From Cristatella mucedo (lineage: Eukaryota; Bryozoa; Phylactolaemata; Cristatellidae), in contig WPIO01000094.1 of the NCBI GenBank assembly GCA_009760855.2, positions 1,314,001-1,378,000 on the forward strand: a stretch of 64,000 nucleotides of DNA, written 5' to 3'. The number at the start of each line of letters is the position of its first letter. The stretch's first letter is position 1. The position numbers were made by a program, and so were the translations under genes. Positions 32,840 through 45,201 of the stretch are shown here, in pieces. The notes under the pieces were generated by a model that made no database searches, was not told the origin of the DNA, and saw only the letters and a program-made list of their open reading frames with translations.

Positions 32840-33760
32840 CTAGTACTCAGGCGATAAGATTAGCGAATAATTACCATCAATGACTATCGTTGCCTTTCTT
32901 GTGAGTTTGTCCAGCTCCTCTGACAGTGCTCCACCACCCTGTGCGTCTGCCTAGTCGTATTAGTTTGGGCTGACAGGTTGAATGAATGAATGTGTAGTCA
33001 TTTTTGATTGTCGATTCGTATCGAATAATTTCACGCGATCAGCTCTTAGAACGCTGCTTTTGATATGCATGCCCGAGTGCTAATGCGTTTAGGAAATGCT
33101 ACGTTCGAAAGGCGACTGCACACTGGCTCTACACTCAGTGTCGAATCATTGTGGGAATTGTGTTTACCGAACTCCTATAATAAATTTCATGGACAATGCT
33201 TAACTCACCTTTGTATGCCCACTTAATAAATTCTGACAATCATCAACCTTTTTGTATCTGTCGTTGGTAATGTACAGACGGTTGGTATGTGCCTATGCCC
33301 TGTCACAGTTTAGTGCTGTACTCAGTTATTACTTTAGAATAAAGCGTCATGTTGGTCGTCCTTACTTGATAACTATTAGCGATGCGAATTCTCGAGTCTC
33401 TACTAGAGGGTCAGTTATTTCGTGACATGAGACATGGGGCAAGAATGATAGAAATTAAAGTGGGACACCAGCAGAATATAACGATTCGTCCCTTGGCTGT
33501 GAGCTTGTGCCACTGATTACCTGGGTCCTTCATATGTATGTATGTGAGTAAGGGGTGGTTATTTTATCGCTAAACCGAGGCTTACCTGGCTATGCTGTGG
33601 TCCCTGCTCATTTCTAATGTGGTCTCGATAATGTAAGCCATTGCAGCTGGCACAGCTAAAAGTCAGAAGAGCAGGTGTTGTAAAGGAAAGCTTGGGGAGT
33701 ATGTGATTCTATAGACAAGCAAAAACAAGAGATTTAATAGACCTAAAAGTTACTGTGACA
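32840..33760. other. no firm feature
   Basis: No exon supported. An AATAAA lies at about 33339 on plus but with no coding sequence to attach it to. Confidence 0.45.
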
Positions 33761-33764
33761 TGTG

Positions 33765-34110
33765 ACCATGAATTGGTTTGGTGCGCTGCTGGGTACAATT
33801 CCGGTGCATGGGGACTTGTTGATATCATGGTGTCTAACCAATCTGACTTTTGGAGACCGTGCCTTCAATAATTGTACTTATAAAGCCTGCTGCCGTCTGT
33901 CATTACGACATCTTGTGACTTGCCAATATTTTTTAGGAAGCCAAGAACCCCCAATTACCTCAATGCATTTGCTTAGCTTAGCATAAGCTAAGTATGTAAT
34001 TAAATTTGCTCGAATGTGCTTAAATTATGAATATATTTTCATTAATTAATATTAATAAGTTTATATGGCTGCCAGCAAATTTAAGGTGTCTAGGGAGATT
34101 AAGTTATCGA
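33765..34110 (+). mobile_element. very degraded L2-B piece
   Basis: CTGACTTTTGGAGACCGTGC (33841) matches the ORF end, and GCCAGCAAATTTAAGGTGTC (34071) matches the tail. Sequence between is eroded. Confidence 0.55.
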
Positions 34111-34129
34111 ATACACTATGACTGTGTAA

Positions 34130-34425
34130 CTCGCTCCTACAATTCTTACACAACGACAACTACTCTCCTGCTGCCAACTATGGCTCCTCCTTCCAGCCGT
34201 CCTGAGCTGATAATTCCATGCTGCTCACTACCTCAACTGCTCTCCTGACTCTGCAATGCTTCCCACTTTCTTTTTGTTGCGTGAGATAAAGTCTGTTGGC
34301 TACCGAATGCGTACCGAAAGCCGCTTAGGCCGTGAATGCGCTATGCAAAACTCTCCTGCTTTACACCCACATACTATTTGTGGCTTTGTCGAGTTACAGA
34401 TGGAGATACATTACATTGCATATTG
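34130..34425 (+). mobile_element. L2-A 3' fragment
   Basis: CTCCTACAATTCTTACACAA through CGTACCGAAAGCCGCTTAGG to GGAGATACATTACATTGCAT. The ORF end is readable (CAMQNSPA). Confidence 0.88.
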
Positions 34426-34701
34426 GTTATCAGTATTGTGACCATGGTTGTCTAGAGAGCTGCATATGTCAGCAGCAGGACCTGCTGAGCCTTCTCAACA
34501 GAGCCCTCAATTGCCATTTGAGGGGTACCCATGAGCAACCATTGCTAAAGTGGGTGGGCCGTGCCCACACACACCCATCCACTGCTCAGAAGTTCGATCA
34601 CCGGACCACCCATACCCAGATCGATCGCCCTGTTCTTGCCAGAGATGATGTCTCGGTTCGAATATGGAGGCATCTGGCCATCAACCGCCGGCTTCTTCTG
34701 T

Positions 34702-34703
<2 letters not shown>

Positions 34704-34776
<73 letters not shown>
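34704..34776 (+). repeat. (CT)n microsatellite, about 73 bp
   Basis: Perfect CT array between CTTCTTCTGTAG and AATCGTAGTGGC. The AATCG flank does not extend into L2-B tail sequence, so I do not assign it to an L2. Confidence 0.95.
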
Positions 34777-34779
<3 letters not shown>

Positions 34780-34864
34780 CGTAGTGGCATCAATGTTCAC
34801 CGTGATTCCGAGGTATTTGGCAATTCTGATTTGAACTTTGAAAGCCAGCCCATCGTTCTAATCC

Positions 34865-35250
34865 CGATCTGATGCAAGAATCCGGCGACCGGGCCAAAAT
34901 TCGGCCGAAAACGCCGTTCACAACTCAGCCTTTGACTCCAAAAGCACTGCAGTCAGATTTTGGTGTTTGAATTCCTATAGGCACTCTTAAAAAGAGATTT
35001 TTATGAGGCAGGCCAATACCCACCCAGGCCCTAGCGTAAGATCACAAACACCACCCACGTCTACCCAGTACTTACGAGGTTGGGTGAGTATGGGGCGTTG
35101 ATATTGGTATGGCAACCCAGTTGAGGGCTCTGCTGCTCAACCTGTCGTCTCTAAATCTTTGCATGTTGCTAGTCGATCTGCTCTCTTTGTTAGTGCTTGC
35201 TTTGCAGTTGTGCATGCTGTTTGTCGTTGTCATCTGATCTTTCAGTTTTT
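34865..35250. other. no feature recognised
   Basis: No supported exon or repeat. Confidence 0.5.
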
Positions 35251-35260
35251 TCTGCTGCAG

Positions 35261-35324
35261 GAAAGAGTCTGAACTGAGATCGTCGTAGCTTTAGTCATCG
35301 GGTTAATGTTGCCTGCTCTTTACG
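35261..35324 (+). CDS. possible 5' exon (start codon) of the BolA gene
   Basis: 64-bp segment between a strong acceptor (CAGTTTTTTCTGCTGCAG) and a perfect donor (TTTACG|GTAAGT). It has stops in all frames until an ATG at 35307, then ATG TTG CCT GCT CTT TAC G, phase 1. That phase fits an acceptor at 37998 of the BolA exon. If joined, the protein would start MLPALY. Splice signals are good; the link to BolA is only inferred from phase. Confidence 0.25.
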
Positions 35325-35589
35325 GTAAGTGACTTTTGATAACCCCCTAATTTAGCACAAACGGTCCACTTCCCTTTAAATGTGCAGTAGGACAGGTGGA
35401 GACATAACCTATTATAATGTGCCTGCCATTTTACAGAAGTGTTGTCACTCATCTGGGCATTATATCTCGGCATATAAAGCAAGCATGCGTAGACCTAGCA
35501 GCTGGTCATTCGTGCCCTTCTACTATTTGGCTGCTGCACAGTCGTACATACTAGAGATTAGCTGATCGACCAGTCTCTGCATTTTATAT

Positions 35590-35700
35590 TTCTGCAGCAG
35601 AGCCCTAATGGTGATTGCCACCTCCTGCTATTGGCAACAGAGGATTCCCTTCTGCTGGACTTGAACCTGTGTGATTGCTGTGCGTTTGATGTCAGTAATC
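35590..35700 (-). mobile_element. possible diverged SINE-2
   Basis: On minus: ACACAGGTTCAAGTCCAGCA (B-box-like), then GTTGCCAATAGCAGG and GGTGGCAATCACC, in the order of SINE-2 relatives at 55215. Weak. Confidence 0.35.
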
Positions 35701-35739
35701 GCATGTCGATCCATCTATGAATGATTCATAGCTTGCTAT

Positions 35740-37880
35740 GAGTGATTCCAGGCTTGCTGCTGCTGCTGCTGCCTTCGGTCATTCTGCAGCCCTAGCACCA
35801 ATACAGATATAGTCAGTTGCTGAAACTGCCAAGGATGATTATGTGCAAAGCTTAGGCTCCGGCTCGATCAGCAGCATAGCATGTCCTGCAGACCTGCAGA
35901 CTAACAGCTTATTTATGTTACCTGCCTGCTCCTTGCTTTGGTTCGCCTAAGACTTGCGTTCGTTTCCGGAAATTAACCTAAGCTCTCTCTCTCTCTCTCT
36001 CTCTTTAGCTCATTGTAACACTGTATTGTGATATCATTATGCTTGAAATCGCAGTAGTACATATGCAGGCAGCATCTGCTGTCTTATGTAGGCAGCCAAG
36101 CCCGCCCCAGTAAATCCTTCTGAGTCGATCCTTTGGCTATCACCTGGTCGTTCAGCGGCTATCGATTGTCGATTCTTGAGCTTGGACGGACTTTCCTTTA
36201 TCTTCATTTCGGTAGCCTGTCTGTTTGTCACCACTCTCCCTGCTGCAGCCTGCAGCAGAGCTGTCTACAGAAGAGCTGCTTTTGATGCTCAGCAGCTGTG
36301 TTAGTGACCACCATTCACACTCCTTCTGTAGCATCCGTCGGCCTCGGTGTGATTCGAGGTCTGCTTTTGAAAACAGCAAGCCCCTGCACAGTGAGGGCGT
36401 ATCATCACGAAGGCACTGCTGTTGCTGGCAGGCAAGAGATGGACGTGGAGCAGGTGAGTGAGCTGTGAGCATATCGAAAATCCTAGATGGATTAATTGCA
36501 CCAGGCCTCGGTTGTTACCTGCCTTGCTCTCCCTGCTAGCTGCATAGCTCAGCCACCCGAGGCAGCTGCCCATCAGCTGTTCCCTGGTAGCTGTTCCCTG
36601 TTCGGCTCTCAAGGCTGCCTATGCTGCTGCAGCTTAATGTCGGCCTACAGAAGCCCACATCCTGTTTTGCCCATGCCCTTGCTAGTGCTGGCATGAGGTC
36701 ACTGCCTAACTTCGCAGAGCGCCACCTGCCGGCTGCTGACCTGTCATGGCTCTGTAAGAGCCATTGACGATTGGGTTTGAAACGATTGGGTTTGAAAACT
36801 GCTGGCCGCTGCTCGTTGCAGGTGGGCAGCCACTCGGGTCCAGTGCAAGCTTCGATTCGAGCAAAGCTTTCGGCCGCCCTGCAGGTAGCTGTGTGATGAG
36901 CCGCAAGCTGGGAATGCTGACGTTTGCTGACCACGTCATGCACTTCCTTAGTTGCTACTGTGTGGGCTGTGAATGCTGACGTTTGCCCTGCTTGTTTTGC
37001 TGTGCGCCATGGTTTTGGTGGCAGGCAATCTCTTGTCTACGAACCTTACGTCTGCCTGATGAATAGTGTTCTGCTCAGCTCATATTTGTGGGAGTCAACT
37101 TGGGAGCAGGCGGCAGGCACGCAATTTGGAGTACGAGGGTCGCGCTCTGAACAGCTGCTGCAGAAAACGAGTCCAAACGGACCGAACGTTTTTAAGCTGA
37201 ATGTTGTAGAGATATTTGTCAGTAATTGCTTTTCCTTCAATCAGTTTGTCTTTATTATAGCGCTTCTGCAAAGTAGCAGCCAGCGGTTCCACCTGATCCA
37301 TAGTTCTGCCCGAAATGAAAGCAGGCATGTACAGTTATATCAGCAGCTGTCGATAGAAAGGCCTGAGTTCAGATTCAGAGCGATCTGCCATGGAGCTAGG
37401 TGCTCCTTCGAAGCAGACATGCTCCAGGGCAGGCAGCCTCTGGGTATGGTCGCAGAATGACGTTGCAGAATCAGCTGAACCTCATTCCTTCTCTGCTCAG
37501 TAATTCTGCCGGGAACTAGGCACGTCTATCAGCTTCTGCTGTGATTGATGACATATGCTTTCCTTTCTCACCCACCAGTTTTGTGCCCGAGGGATCTGCT
37601 GGCTGTTAATGTGCCTCTAGCAGCCCAAGGGGTTCAAACTCAACCATAGCTACATGCTGCTGCTGCTACATGCTGCTGCTGCTGCACAAACGGTGGCGGC
37701 CGGAAAAGTTATTTTTTAAACTTTAAGTCAGTCGAAGAAGTGGAATTCTGTGCTCGGCTCAGAAAATCCAGACCCAGACCCTAAATGTGCTAAGAGCAGC
37801 CCAGATTGTCCAGCCTAGCTTCTGTCTGGCAGCAGCTGGCTGAGCCCTAGCTCAGGTGAGAGAGTAGCCTCCTCCCAGAT
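35740..37880. other. CAG/CTG-rich domain upstream of BolA, no firm exon
   Basis: Unusually dense in GCAGC, CTGCTG and CTGCAG words (e.g. 35758, 36250, 37660-37690), unlike either side. Includes a direct repeat GATTGGGTTTGAAA at 36770 and 36784, and a perfect donor GTGGAGCAG|GTGAGT at 36453 after ATGGAC. Several overlapping open frames on both strands; none recognised. Confidence 0.45.
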
Positions 37881-37882
37881 GG

Positions 37883-37889
37883 TATATAA
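37883..37889 (+). promoter_or_regulatory. TATA-like element upstream of the first mapped BolA exon
   Basis: GGTATATAACTG with CCCATCTG and GTCAGCTTTCAG (initiator-like) 30-60 bases downstream. If used, transcription would start near 37915. The next in-frame ATG (38070) then falls inside the BolA domain, so another start would still be needed. Confidence 0.35.
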
Positions 37890-37998
37890 CTGCACTGTTC
37901 GCACTGTGACGCCTCACCTGTGCCCATCTGCCGCCGTCAGCTTTCAGTGCGTGCTTGTGTTGCGTGCGCCTGCAGTGTGTGAGGGCTGCTGCTGCTAG

Positions 37999-38088
37999 CG
38001 TTGCCAGCTGTCAGTCGATGCACGTATGCGTTGCAGCCAGCTCACCTGGACGTGATCAACGAGAGTCACATGCACAGCGTGCCCAAAG
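37999..38088 (+). CDS. BOLA1: BolA exon encoding first strand and loop
   Basis: Ends at CCCAAAG|GTTAGC (38088), phase 1, encoding ...ALQPAHLDVINESHMHSVPK. The 5' limit is uncertain: acceptors GCTGCTGCTAG (38998-type position 37998), GCTGTCAG (38014) and CGTTGCAG (38036) are all possible. I chose 37999 because phase 1 there fits the upstream candidate and keeps the ALQP residues, which match the family. Confidence 0.75.
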
Positions 38089-40924
38089 GTTAGCCGAACT
38101 GGTTAGCAACCTGGCAGAGAAGCTCCTGGCACTGCCGCAGCCTCGCATGCATTCTTTCCGCTCCGCACGACTCCGGAAGTCGGCGGCGTGTGCAGGCCCT
38201 GGCGGGCACTCAGCTCTACGGCAGAGAAGCTGCCGTTCCTACGTTGCTGCGCTGACCTCCGCTGCTGAGTGTTGTTCGACTCTCTCCTCGCCGCCCACTG
38301 GGAGTGCAGCTATGCTAGTCGAAACTGCTGCTTTGCCATGCCTCACACCGACCTGCAAATCGGTAACTGTTAAATCAAGTCTACTATCTGCTACGTTAAC
38401 CGTTACGTCTGTCCATATGTAGCTCCTTAAGCAAGAAGCGTATCGACGTCGAGGTTTCGTTCATTAACTTCTGTCTCTCTTTATTCTTTCTTTGACACCA
38501 GCCATTCTGAAATACTTGCTAACCCTCTCCAGTGGAGCTGCAGGCTGTGTGGTCTTTGGAATCGTTTTGAATAATCATGGTGTAGAGAGGAGCTGATTGC
38601 CTGACCGAACTGCTGCCTACTGGCCTTTGGCCTTAAGAGACCTGACTGCAGCCCTTTGGACTGGGTGGGTTTGATTCGGGATCATAAGACAGGCTCCTTG
38701 CCCAGAAGTTAATTGCCACTGGGTACGATTGGGAATAATAATAATATGATATCTGTCAGAGAATTTAAGAAGCAGTCCATGTAGGTGGTGAGGCCTGCAG
38801 TGACACCAAACATCGTGAGAAAATCAGTGATCATATGTAATGTAATCTATCTCCGTCTGTAACTCCACAAAGCCGCAAAGATTGTGTGGGTGTTGCGTAG
38901 GAGAGTTTTGTATAGTGCACACACAGCCTAAGCAGCATTTGGTACGCATTCGGTAGACAACATCTCACGCAACAAAGAGAAAGTGGGAAGCATAGTAGAG
39001 TTCAGGAGAGCAGTTGAGGTAGTGAGTAGCATGGAAGTAGCAGCTCAGGACAGCTGGAAAAGATGAGCCATGGTCGGCAGCAGGAGAGTAGTTGTCGTTG
39101 CGTAAGAATCGTGAAAGCAAGTTCTACAGTCTAGGACTTGCAGAGCTAAAGCTACTGTCTCCAACGGTGTTAAAGCCGAGGAATGGAACAGCTATCCTCA
39201 CCTCTACCTCTGGAGGAGGCTTGGGTTTTACTGCCAGCAAAGACCAGCCAGCTGCATTCCTTCATTCTCTTTGCAGCAAATGTAAAGCGGCTAGAAATAG
39301 ATTGAGTTCTCTGGAGGCTCTTTATCAAGTGCATTATTACTGTTATTATTATGGCCCCACTACCATAAGCCATCGTGAGCTCCTATAGAAATTTAAAAGG
39401 AACTTAAAAACACACCTATTTAGGACAGCATATAGTGGGTCCCTGTGATTCGTCCTTGATGTGCTCGTGCGTGCTGACACTGTGCATGCTGCCGCTAACC
39501 ACATTTGCATGCTGACCCTGTGAATGTCACCCCTAACCATGTTATTCATTGTTTTTGTTTTTCAGGCGTGATTTTACTTACCATTCAATTGCATTTCCCT
39601 TTGCAGCAAATGTAAAGCGCCTAGAAAGAGATTGAGTTCTCTGAGGGCGCTTTATCAAGTGCATTATTTTTATTATTATAAATGTGTGCTTGCTTAGAGC
39701 TAAGAACCGTGCTGGATCCTGGTGTCAGCCGAGTGAGGGGTGAGCTACCTGTTAGCACTGCTTGCCCAACTGTGCTCTCTATTCTGCACCAGCTTCCAGC
39801 AGCTGGAAGCTGCTGAGTCATAATCTTTTTCTTGCGTCTCTCCTTCACTTCTCTGCTTTCCTTCTCATGCACTCTATTCTGCACCAGTCTCTCTTCGTGT
39901 AGAGTATTAATGCAGTCAGTATCTTGCTTCCTTCATGCGACCTACTTGGCTCAGGCCCATAAGTTACAAAAGCCAGCTGTCGTGTGGTCGTCCTTAAGCC
40001 TCGTCCTCATTATCCTGCTGATAAATAGAGCTTCTTGCCAGCAGTCTTCGAGCAGACGGAATGCTGATGTTATGGAGCACGTCGGTATAAACACACAGTG
40101 CTCCGTAATGCCTGGAATGCCGTGCATGGTGCTCCAAAGCTCTATCTTAGGCAAAAGAGCCCCAAACCATGATGCCACCACTGCCCTACGGTCCTTGCAG
40201 TGCCCTGTGCATGCAGCCATCTCTGCATGCAATACCTTTCTTTCGGCCAAGCTCTAAGCGAACGTTTGTTCTTACCGGAGGGTTGAAATTTGCTTCCGTC
40301 TACCCACTAAGCGGAGCACCAGCCTTAAGGAGCCAAGTAGACATGGTGTTCGACCCAGTCAGAGCAGTTTTTCTCGCCGACCTGCACTGGCTACCAGTCA
40401 AGCAACGGATTGACTTCAAGGTTTCGTCTTTCACTTTTAGGTCACTTCATTCTATGGCTCCAGCCTATCTCTCAGACATACTCCCCCGTCAGGCCAAGCA
40501 TCGTACCACCTGCTTTTTGGAATCCAACAGTCTACAAACACCTCGTACAAACCTCAAATCCTTTGGAGACCGTGCATTTAGTTCGTATGCTCCCAAAGCA
40601 TGGAACTCTCTCTCGACCTGCGTCAGAACATCCCCTGACCTGACCACATTAAAAAAGAGTTTAAAAACACCTATTTAGGACAGCATTTAGTGGGTCCCTG
40701 TGATTCGTCCTTGATGTGCTCGTAAGTGCTGACACTGTGCATGCTACTGCTAACCACATTTGCATGCTGACCCTGTGAATGTCACCCCTAACCATGTTAT
40801 TCATTTTGTTTGTTTATCAAGCACGATATTACTCACCATTCAATTGCATTTCCCTTTGCAGCAAATGTAAAGCGCCTAGAAAGAGATTAAGTTCTCTGAG
40901 GGTGCTTTATCAAGTGCATTATTA

Positions 40925-40972
<48 letters not shown>

Positions 40973-43900
40973 GCAGTCGTTCGGACTCAGCTAGGGTACC
41001 TTCTTGGCCTCTCTTGGTCAAGGTGAATTTATCTGATGACAGAGGTCGTCGGCTCGGCCCCGTGGCATATGCGAAGCACCTGAGTGGAGATACATTTTCT
41101 TAGGGAGCTATACAAATAATTATCTTTTTGTCACTATCACTTGCAGTGGCAATTAAAGGAATGCTCAGTGCAGGACTCAGCTGAACCCTCAGTTGACCTG
41201 GGCCGTGAAGAGCGAGAACTTTATCTTCTGGGCAAAGACCCCTCAACGACCAGCCTCCCGAGCAAGCGCTGGGAGTTAGAGCATTGCCTACAGTCAAGCT
41301 GGTCTCATTCGTCTGCTAATGCCTGCTGACACTGTGCATGCTGACACCAACCATATTTGCATGCTGACCCTGTGCATGTCACCTCTAACCATGCTGTGCT
41401 TGTTGTCATTTAGCATGCTACCACTAACCATTCGATCGTGCTTCCTTTGCAGTTAAGTGCATAAAAAGAGGTTGAGTTTTTCGAGGGTACTACAATAAAT
41501 TTATTATTGTTATTGTTTTTATTGATGGCGGAGGTAAGGTCAAACTGCCGAATCACTGATTTGGCACTTCAGATTCCTGTGGCTGTACTCACCGGCTGTA
41601 ATTATGGTCCCAATTAGCATATGTGCTGTTGCACCAAGGAATATGTTCTTACCACAGGAGGTAGGAGCTGATGTGAAATGGTCAATGTGGCTCATAGACA
41701 TACACTAGTGGCCAACTGTTTTGCCACACTGGAATAATTTGAGAATGGTTTATTTATCTCAGCCGCTAGCTGTTTTAACTAAGTAAATTGATAGTAAATA
41801 CTAAAAAAATTCTGTTTACGTAATTGGCTATTGAGAAGCAGTGTCTTGTTCCTTAAAATATTTCTGATGAAGACTTCTGAGCACTCGACAGTTGGAAACC
41901 CGGAAGTAGACTTATTCTTGCATTCCCCTTAGCAACCGAATACTTCAATTACTGATGGTCGGTTGTGGTTCCGAGTTTTGGTAGATTGGTAGGAGGCATT
42001 ACTATGCTCACTCACGGGCATGCTATGAGAGAATAATGTGTGATGTCGAACTTTCTAATATTTCTGGTACCGTGCTTGTTACATATGCAGACTTTATTTG
42101 TCTAATAGAAGGTGTGACTCATTCTTGATACCCTAGCGCAATGGCTAAAATGGGCATGTGACACCCATCGTGAGTGAGAGATCGTGGCAGCAGCAGCCGA
42201 CTGACCATATTACGGATTTTGTGAGGGGCCAGCTATGTATGGTCTTACCATCTTGTATAGGTTAGCAACTGCGAGATCGCTCGGAAGCTGGGGATAAGTG
42301 AGAACACTATCCGATAAGACACTTAGTAAATGACCGTGCTTGGGACGATGAAGTGAATTTATTGCGACTGTGATTCCTTAGGCTTATACTATTGGGGGGG
42401 GGGCTGATTGGCTCCTGAAAATGAGGCACCTAATGCCCTATGTTGCATCCTTTTGAGTCCCTGCCAAACCACTCGTGATGAGCGCCGACACGATCCTCTG
42501 CAACTGGACATTGAAGCAAGTTCTCAACTAACACGGGCTTATATCCAGGATAGTAAAGAAAGCTCCACTATTGATGAAAGCCCTCAAAGATGTATTCGTT
42601 GAGTAGGCCGGCAGCCCAATCGCTAGTCGATCGAAGATTGAAGGCGAGTACTTTTTACCGATGAAGTATATGCTGTTTATGGTGGCTGCAAATGTCGATC
42701 CTACATTCTCCACCGGACCGACAAAGCATACGCTGATGCCTGTTTGCAACCGACTGGAAAGTTTGGGTTCTAATCAGCGATTGTCTCAGTGGAGGCGTGG
42801 TGATCAGTGATTACCTCAGCGGAGGTGTTGGGGCACTACACAGCATACTGCTATTGTTGTGCTGCAGTTTCTCGACAGGTGTTCTGATTTAACCAGCTTG
42901 TAGTGGCCTAGTCGGAGCCTAAACCTTAACCTGACTAAAGGCATTGGGATGAGGTTCGCAGTCGGCCGAGAGCTACCGACAGTAACATCGGATCAGTGTC
43001 TGAATTATGGGATATGTTGCAATCAGTTGTGTATGCTGTGCCATCCGATGTAACGTGGAAAGCCATTGAGTCCGTGCTAGCCCGAGTAGTGGAAGTGATT
43101 GTTAATCGAGAGTGGCCATACCCTACTAGCATTAATGATGACGTGACATTTGTTATAGTGCCCTCGGAAAACTCACACCTCTTTGTATGCACTTTAAATG
43201 TGCTGCAAAGGAAGCCCGATCGAATGGTTAGTGGTAGCATGCTCAATGAAAACAAGTTTTACATGGTTAGGGATGACATGCATAGGGTCAGCATGCAAAT
43301 ATTGTTAGTGGCAGCATGCAGTGTCAGCAGGCATTAGCAGAGAAAGGTCGAACCACATGGACTCACTAACTGCCCATATTGTGGTCATGCTAAAGTGTTG
43401 GTCTGTTGTGTTTATTTTGGCATTAATTTCACTCTTTTAGACCCTCCCGGTAGATTGTAAACTGCTAAGCCATTAGTTAACCAGGCAGCACTAGTTGGGC
43501 TCTGTGCTGAAGACTTATGGCTGCTAGTGTATATTGACTAGAAAACCCTCTACTATTCCCGGCACCAGCCTTCGGTTTGAGAAATGGTCATCTGCCTTCA
43601 TTGCGTTTGTGATCTGATCGTTGCTCGATAAAGGAATATAGAGGTGAAGGGTAAATGCACTTAAGTGCTAAGTGTGCCCTCAATCATAATAATAGTAATT
43701 TAAGAATAGCAATAATATTAATACGAACTTATAGCAACTTAGCTTATAGCAAACTATTCCAACTTCAGAGAACTAAATTTCTTGAGATGCACTTTAGCTA
43801 TGTTTTAAAATGTACAGTTTTTAACATGATAGGAGAACCTAATCTGTATCCAGGTGCCTTAATTGTAGGTGCAGCGCTCGAGCTCACGACCCGGGTCTTC

Positions 43901-45160
43901 AAAGGCCACCTTACCCCTCGGCCAAACAAGGGCTAAACATTGGGCTGGTACAGTCTTTAGTTTGTAAAAGTTGAATTGTGGCATCATCCGCCTAGTCATA
44001 TTAGCGATTGGTCGGTGGTCCTAGTTAAGTCGAAGTATTTTCTAATTTATCCGTGAGTCAGCCTGATTACTTACTGCCCCCAGAGTTGTCCTCCTTCACG
44101 AATCTGGATGACGGCTATGGATGACCTAGCCAGTAGGAATCCACTGCATGTCGGGAGAAAAGTCGGCCTTAGCATTGCTGGTCATTTGAATCCTCTATTC
44201 CTAGCCTCTCTCACTGTCTCTCTCTGTCCCTCTCGCACACACATGCACACACGCACAGTCACACATTCGTGTGATTGATGCAGAGCTGGCACAAGCACGA
44301 AAGGCAAGTAGAATCTAAACCTCATTTGGAAAAGCCAGACTTAGAGTGCTATCATAATTACGTGCTTGCTTAGCAAATGCTTTATCCTCTCGGATTATCT
44401 CTCACTTGAAAATGTCCTACCCCCAATGATGCCTGTGCTGGATGTCTCTACATTCGCTTCTCTATGTTTTTTTTTCTTTCACAGGTTCAGAGTCTCACTT
44501 TAAAGTTGTTGTCGTTTCGAAAGCTTTCGACGGTGTTGCACCTGTGCAGGTAAGGAAACCCAGTTGTATCGAAACAAGTTACTGCTTGGCCAGCCAATGC
44601 TCAAGCTTCCGGTCCAATGTCTGCGCTTTAGATAAAGCAAAAACACGTAAAGCAGAGTTGACGCAGTGGCCTGCTGATGGGCATCCTGCATGTGGAACTT
44701 GATATGTGGGCGACTGCATGGGATGATTAATGAGAGGTGCGCCGCCAAGCGGGCGTCTGAGGCGGCAGATCAGCTCAGGCTTGCTGCTTGACTCGTATTA
44801 GGTACTAGCAACTGGATCCCAACCGATTATCCCCAGCCCCTCTGTGAGTGAGTGAGGTGAGAAAGAATTACGAGATCAGAAGGAGGTACAGGATGGTGTC
44901 TGCAGGACCTGCTGAGATTTCTAATTACAATAATAATATTAATAGTGAGACATGTACATGTCCTTATATTGATAATAATAATGCACTTGATAAAGCGTTC
45001 TCAGAGAACTCAATCTTTTCCTAGGCGCTGTACATTTGCTGCAAAGGGAAACGCGATTGAATCGTGAGTAATATCATGCTTGATAAACAACATGAACAAA
45101 GTGGTTATAATAATAATAATAATAATAATAATACACTTGATAAAGCGCCCTCAGAGAACT

Positions 45161-45201
<41 letters not shown>

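Noticed and set aside
34704-34776. Third CT array as an L2-derived microsatellite
   Set aside because: One flank begins AATCG, but neither side continues as L2-B tail.
37955-38422. 155-codon frame overlapping the BolA exon
   Set aside because: It is in a different frame from the conserved BolA residues and has no good start.
41526-41536. ATGGCGGAG|GTAAGG as a first exon
   Set aside because: Good-looking start and donor but only three codons, directly after an L2 tail; most likely chance.
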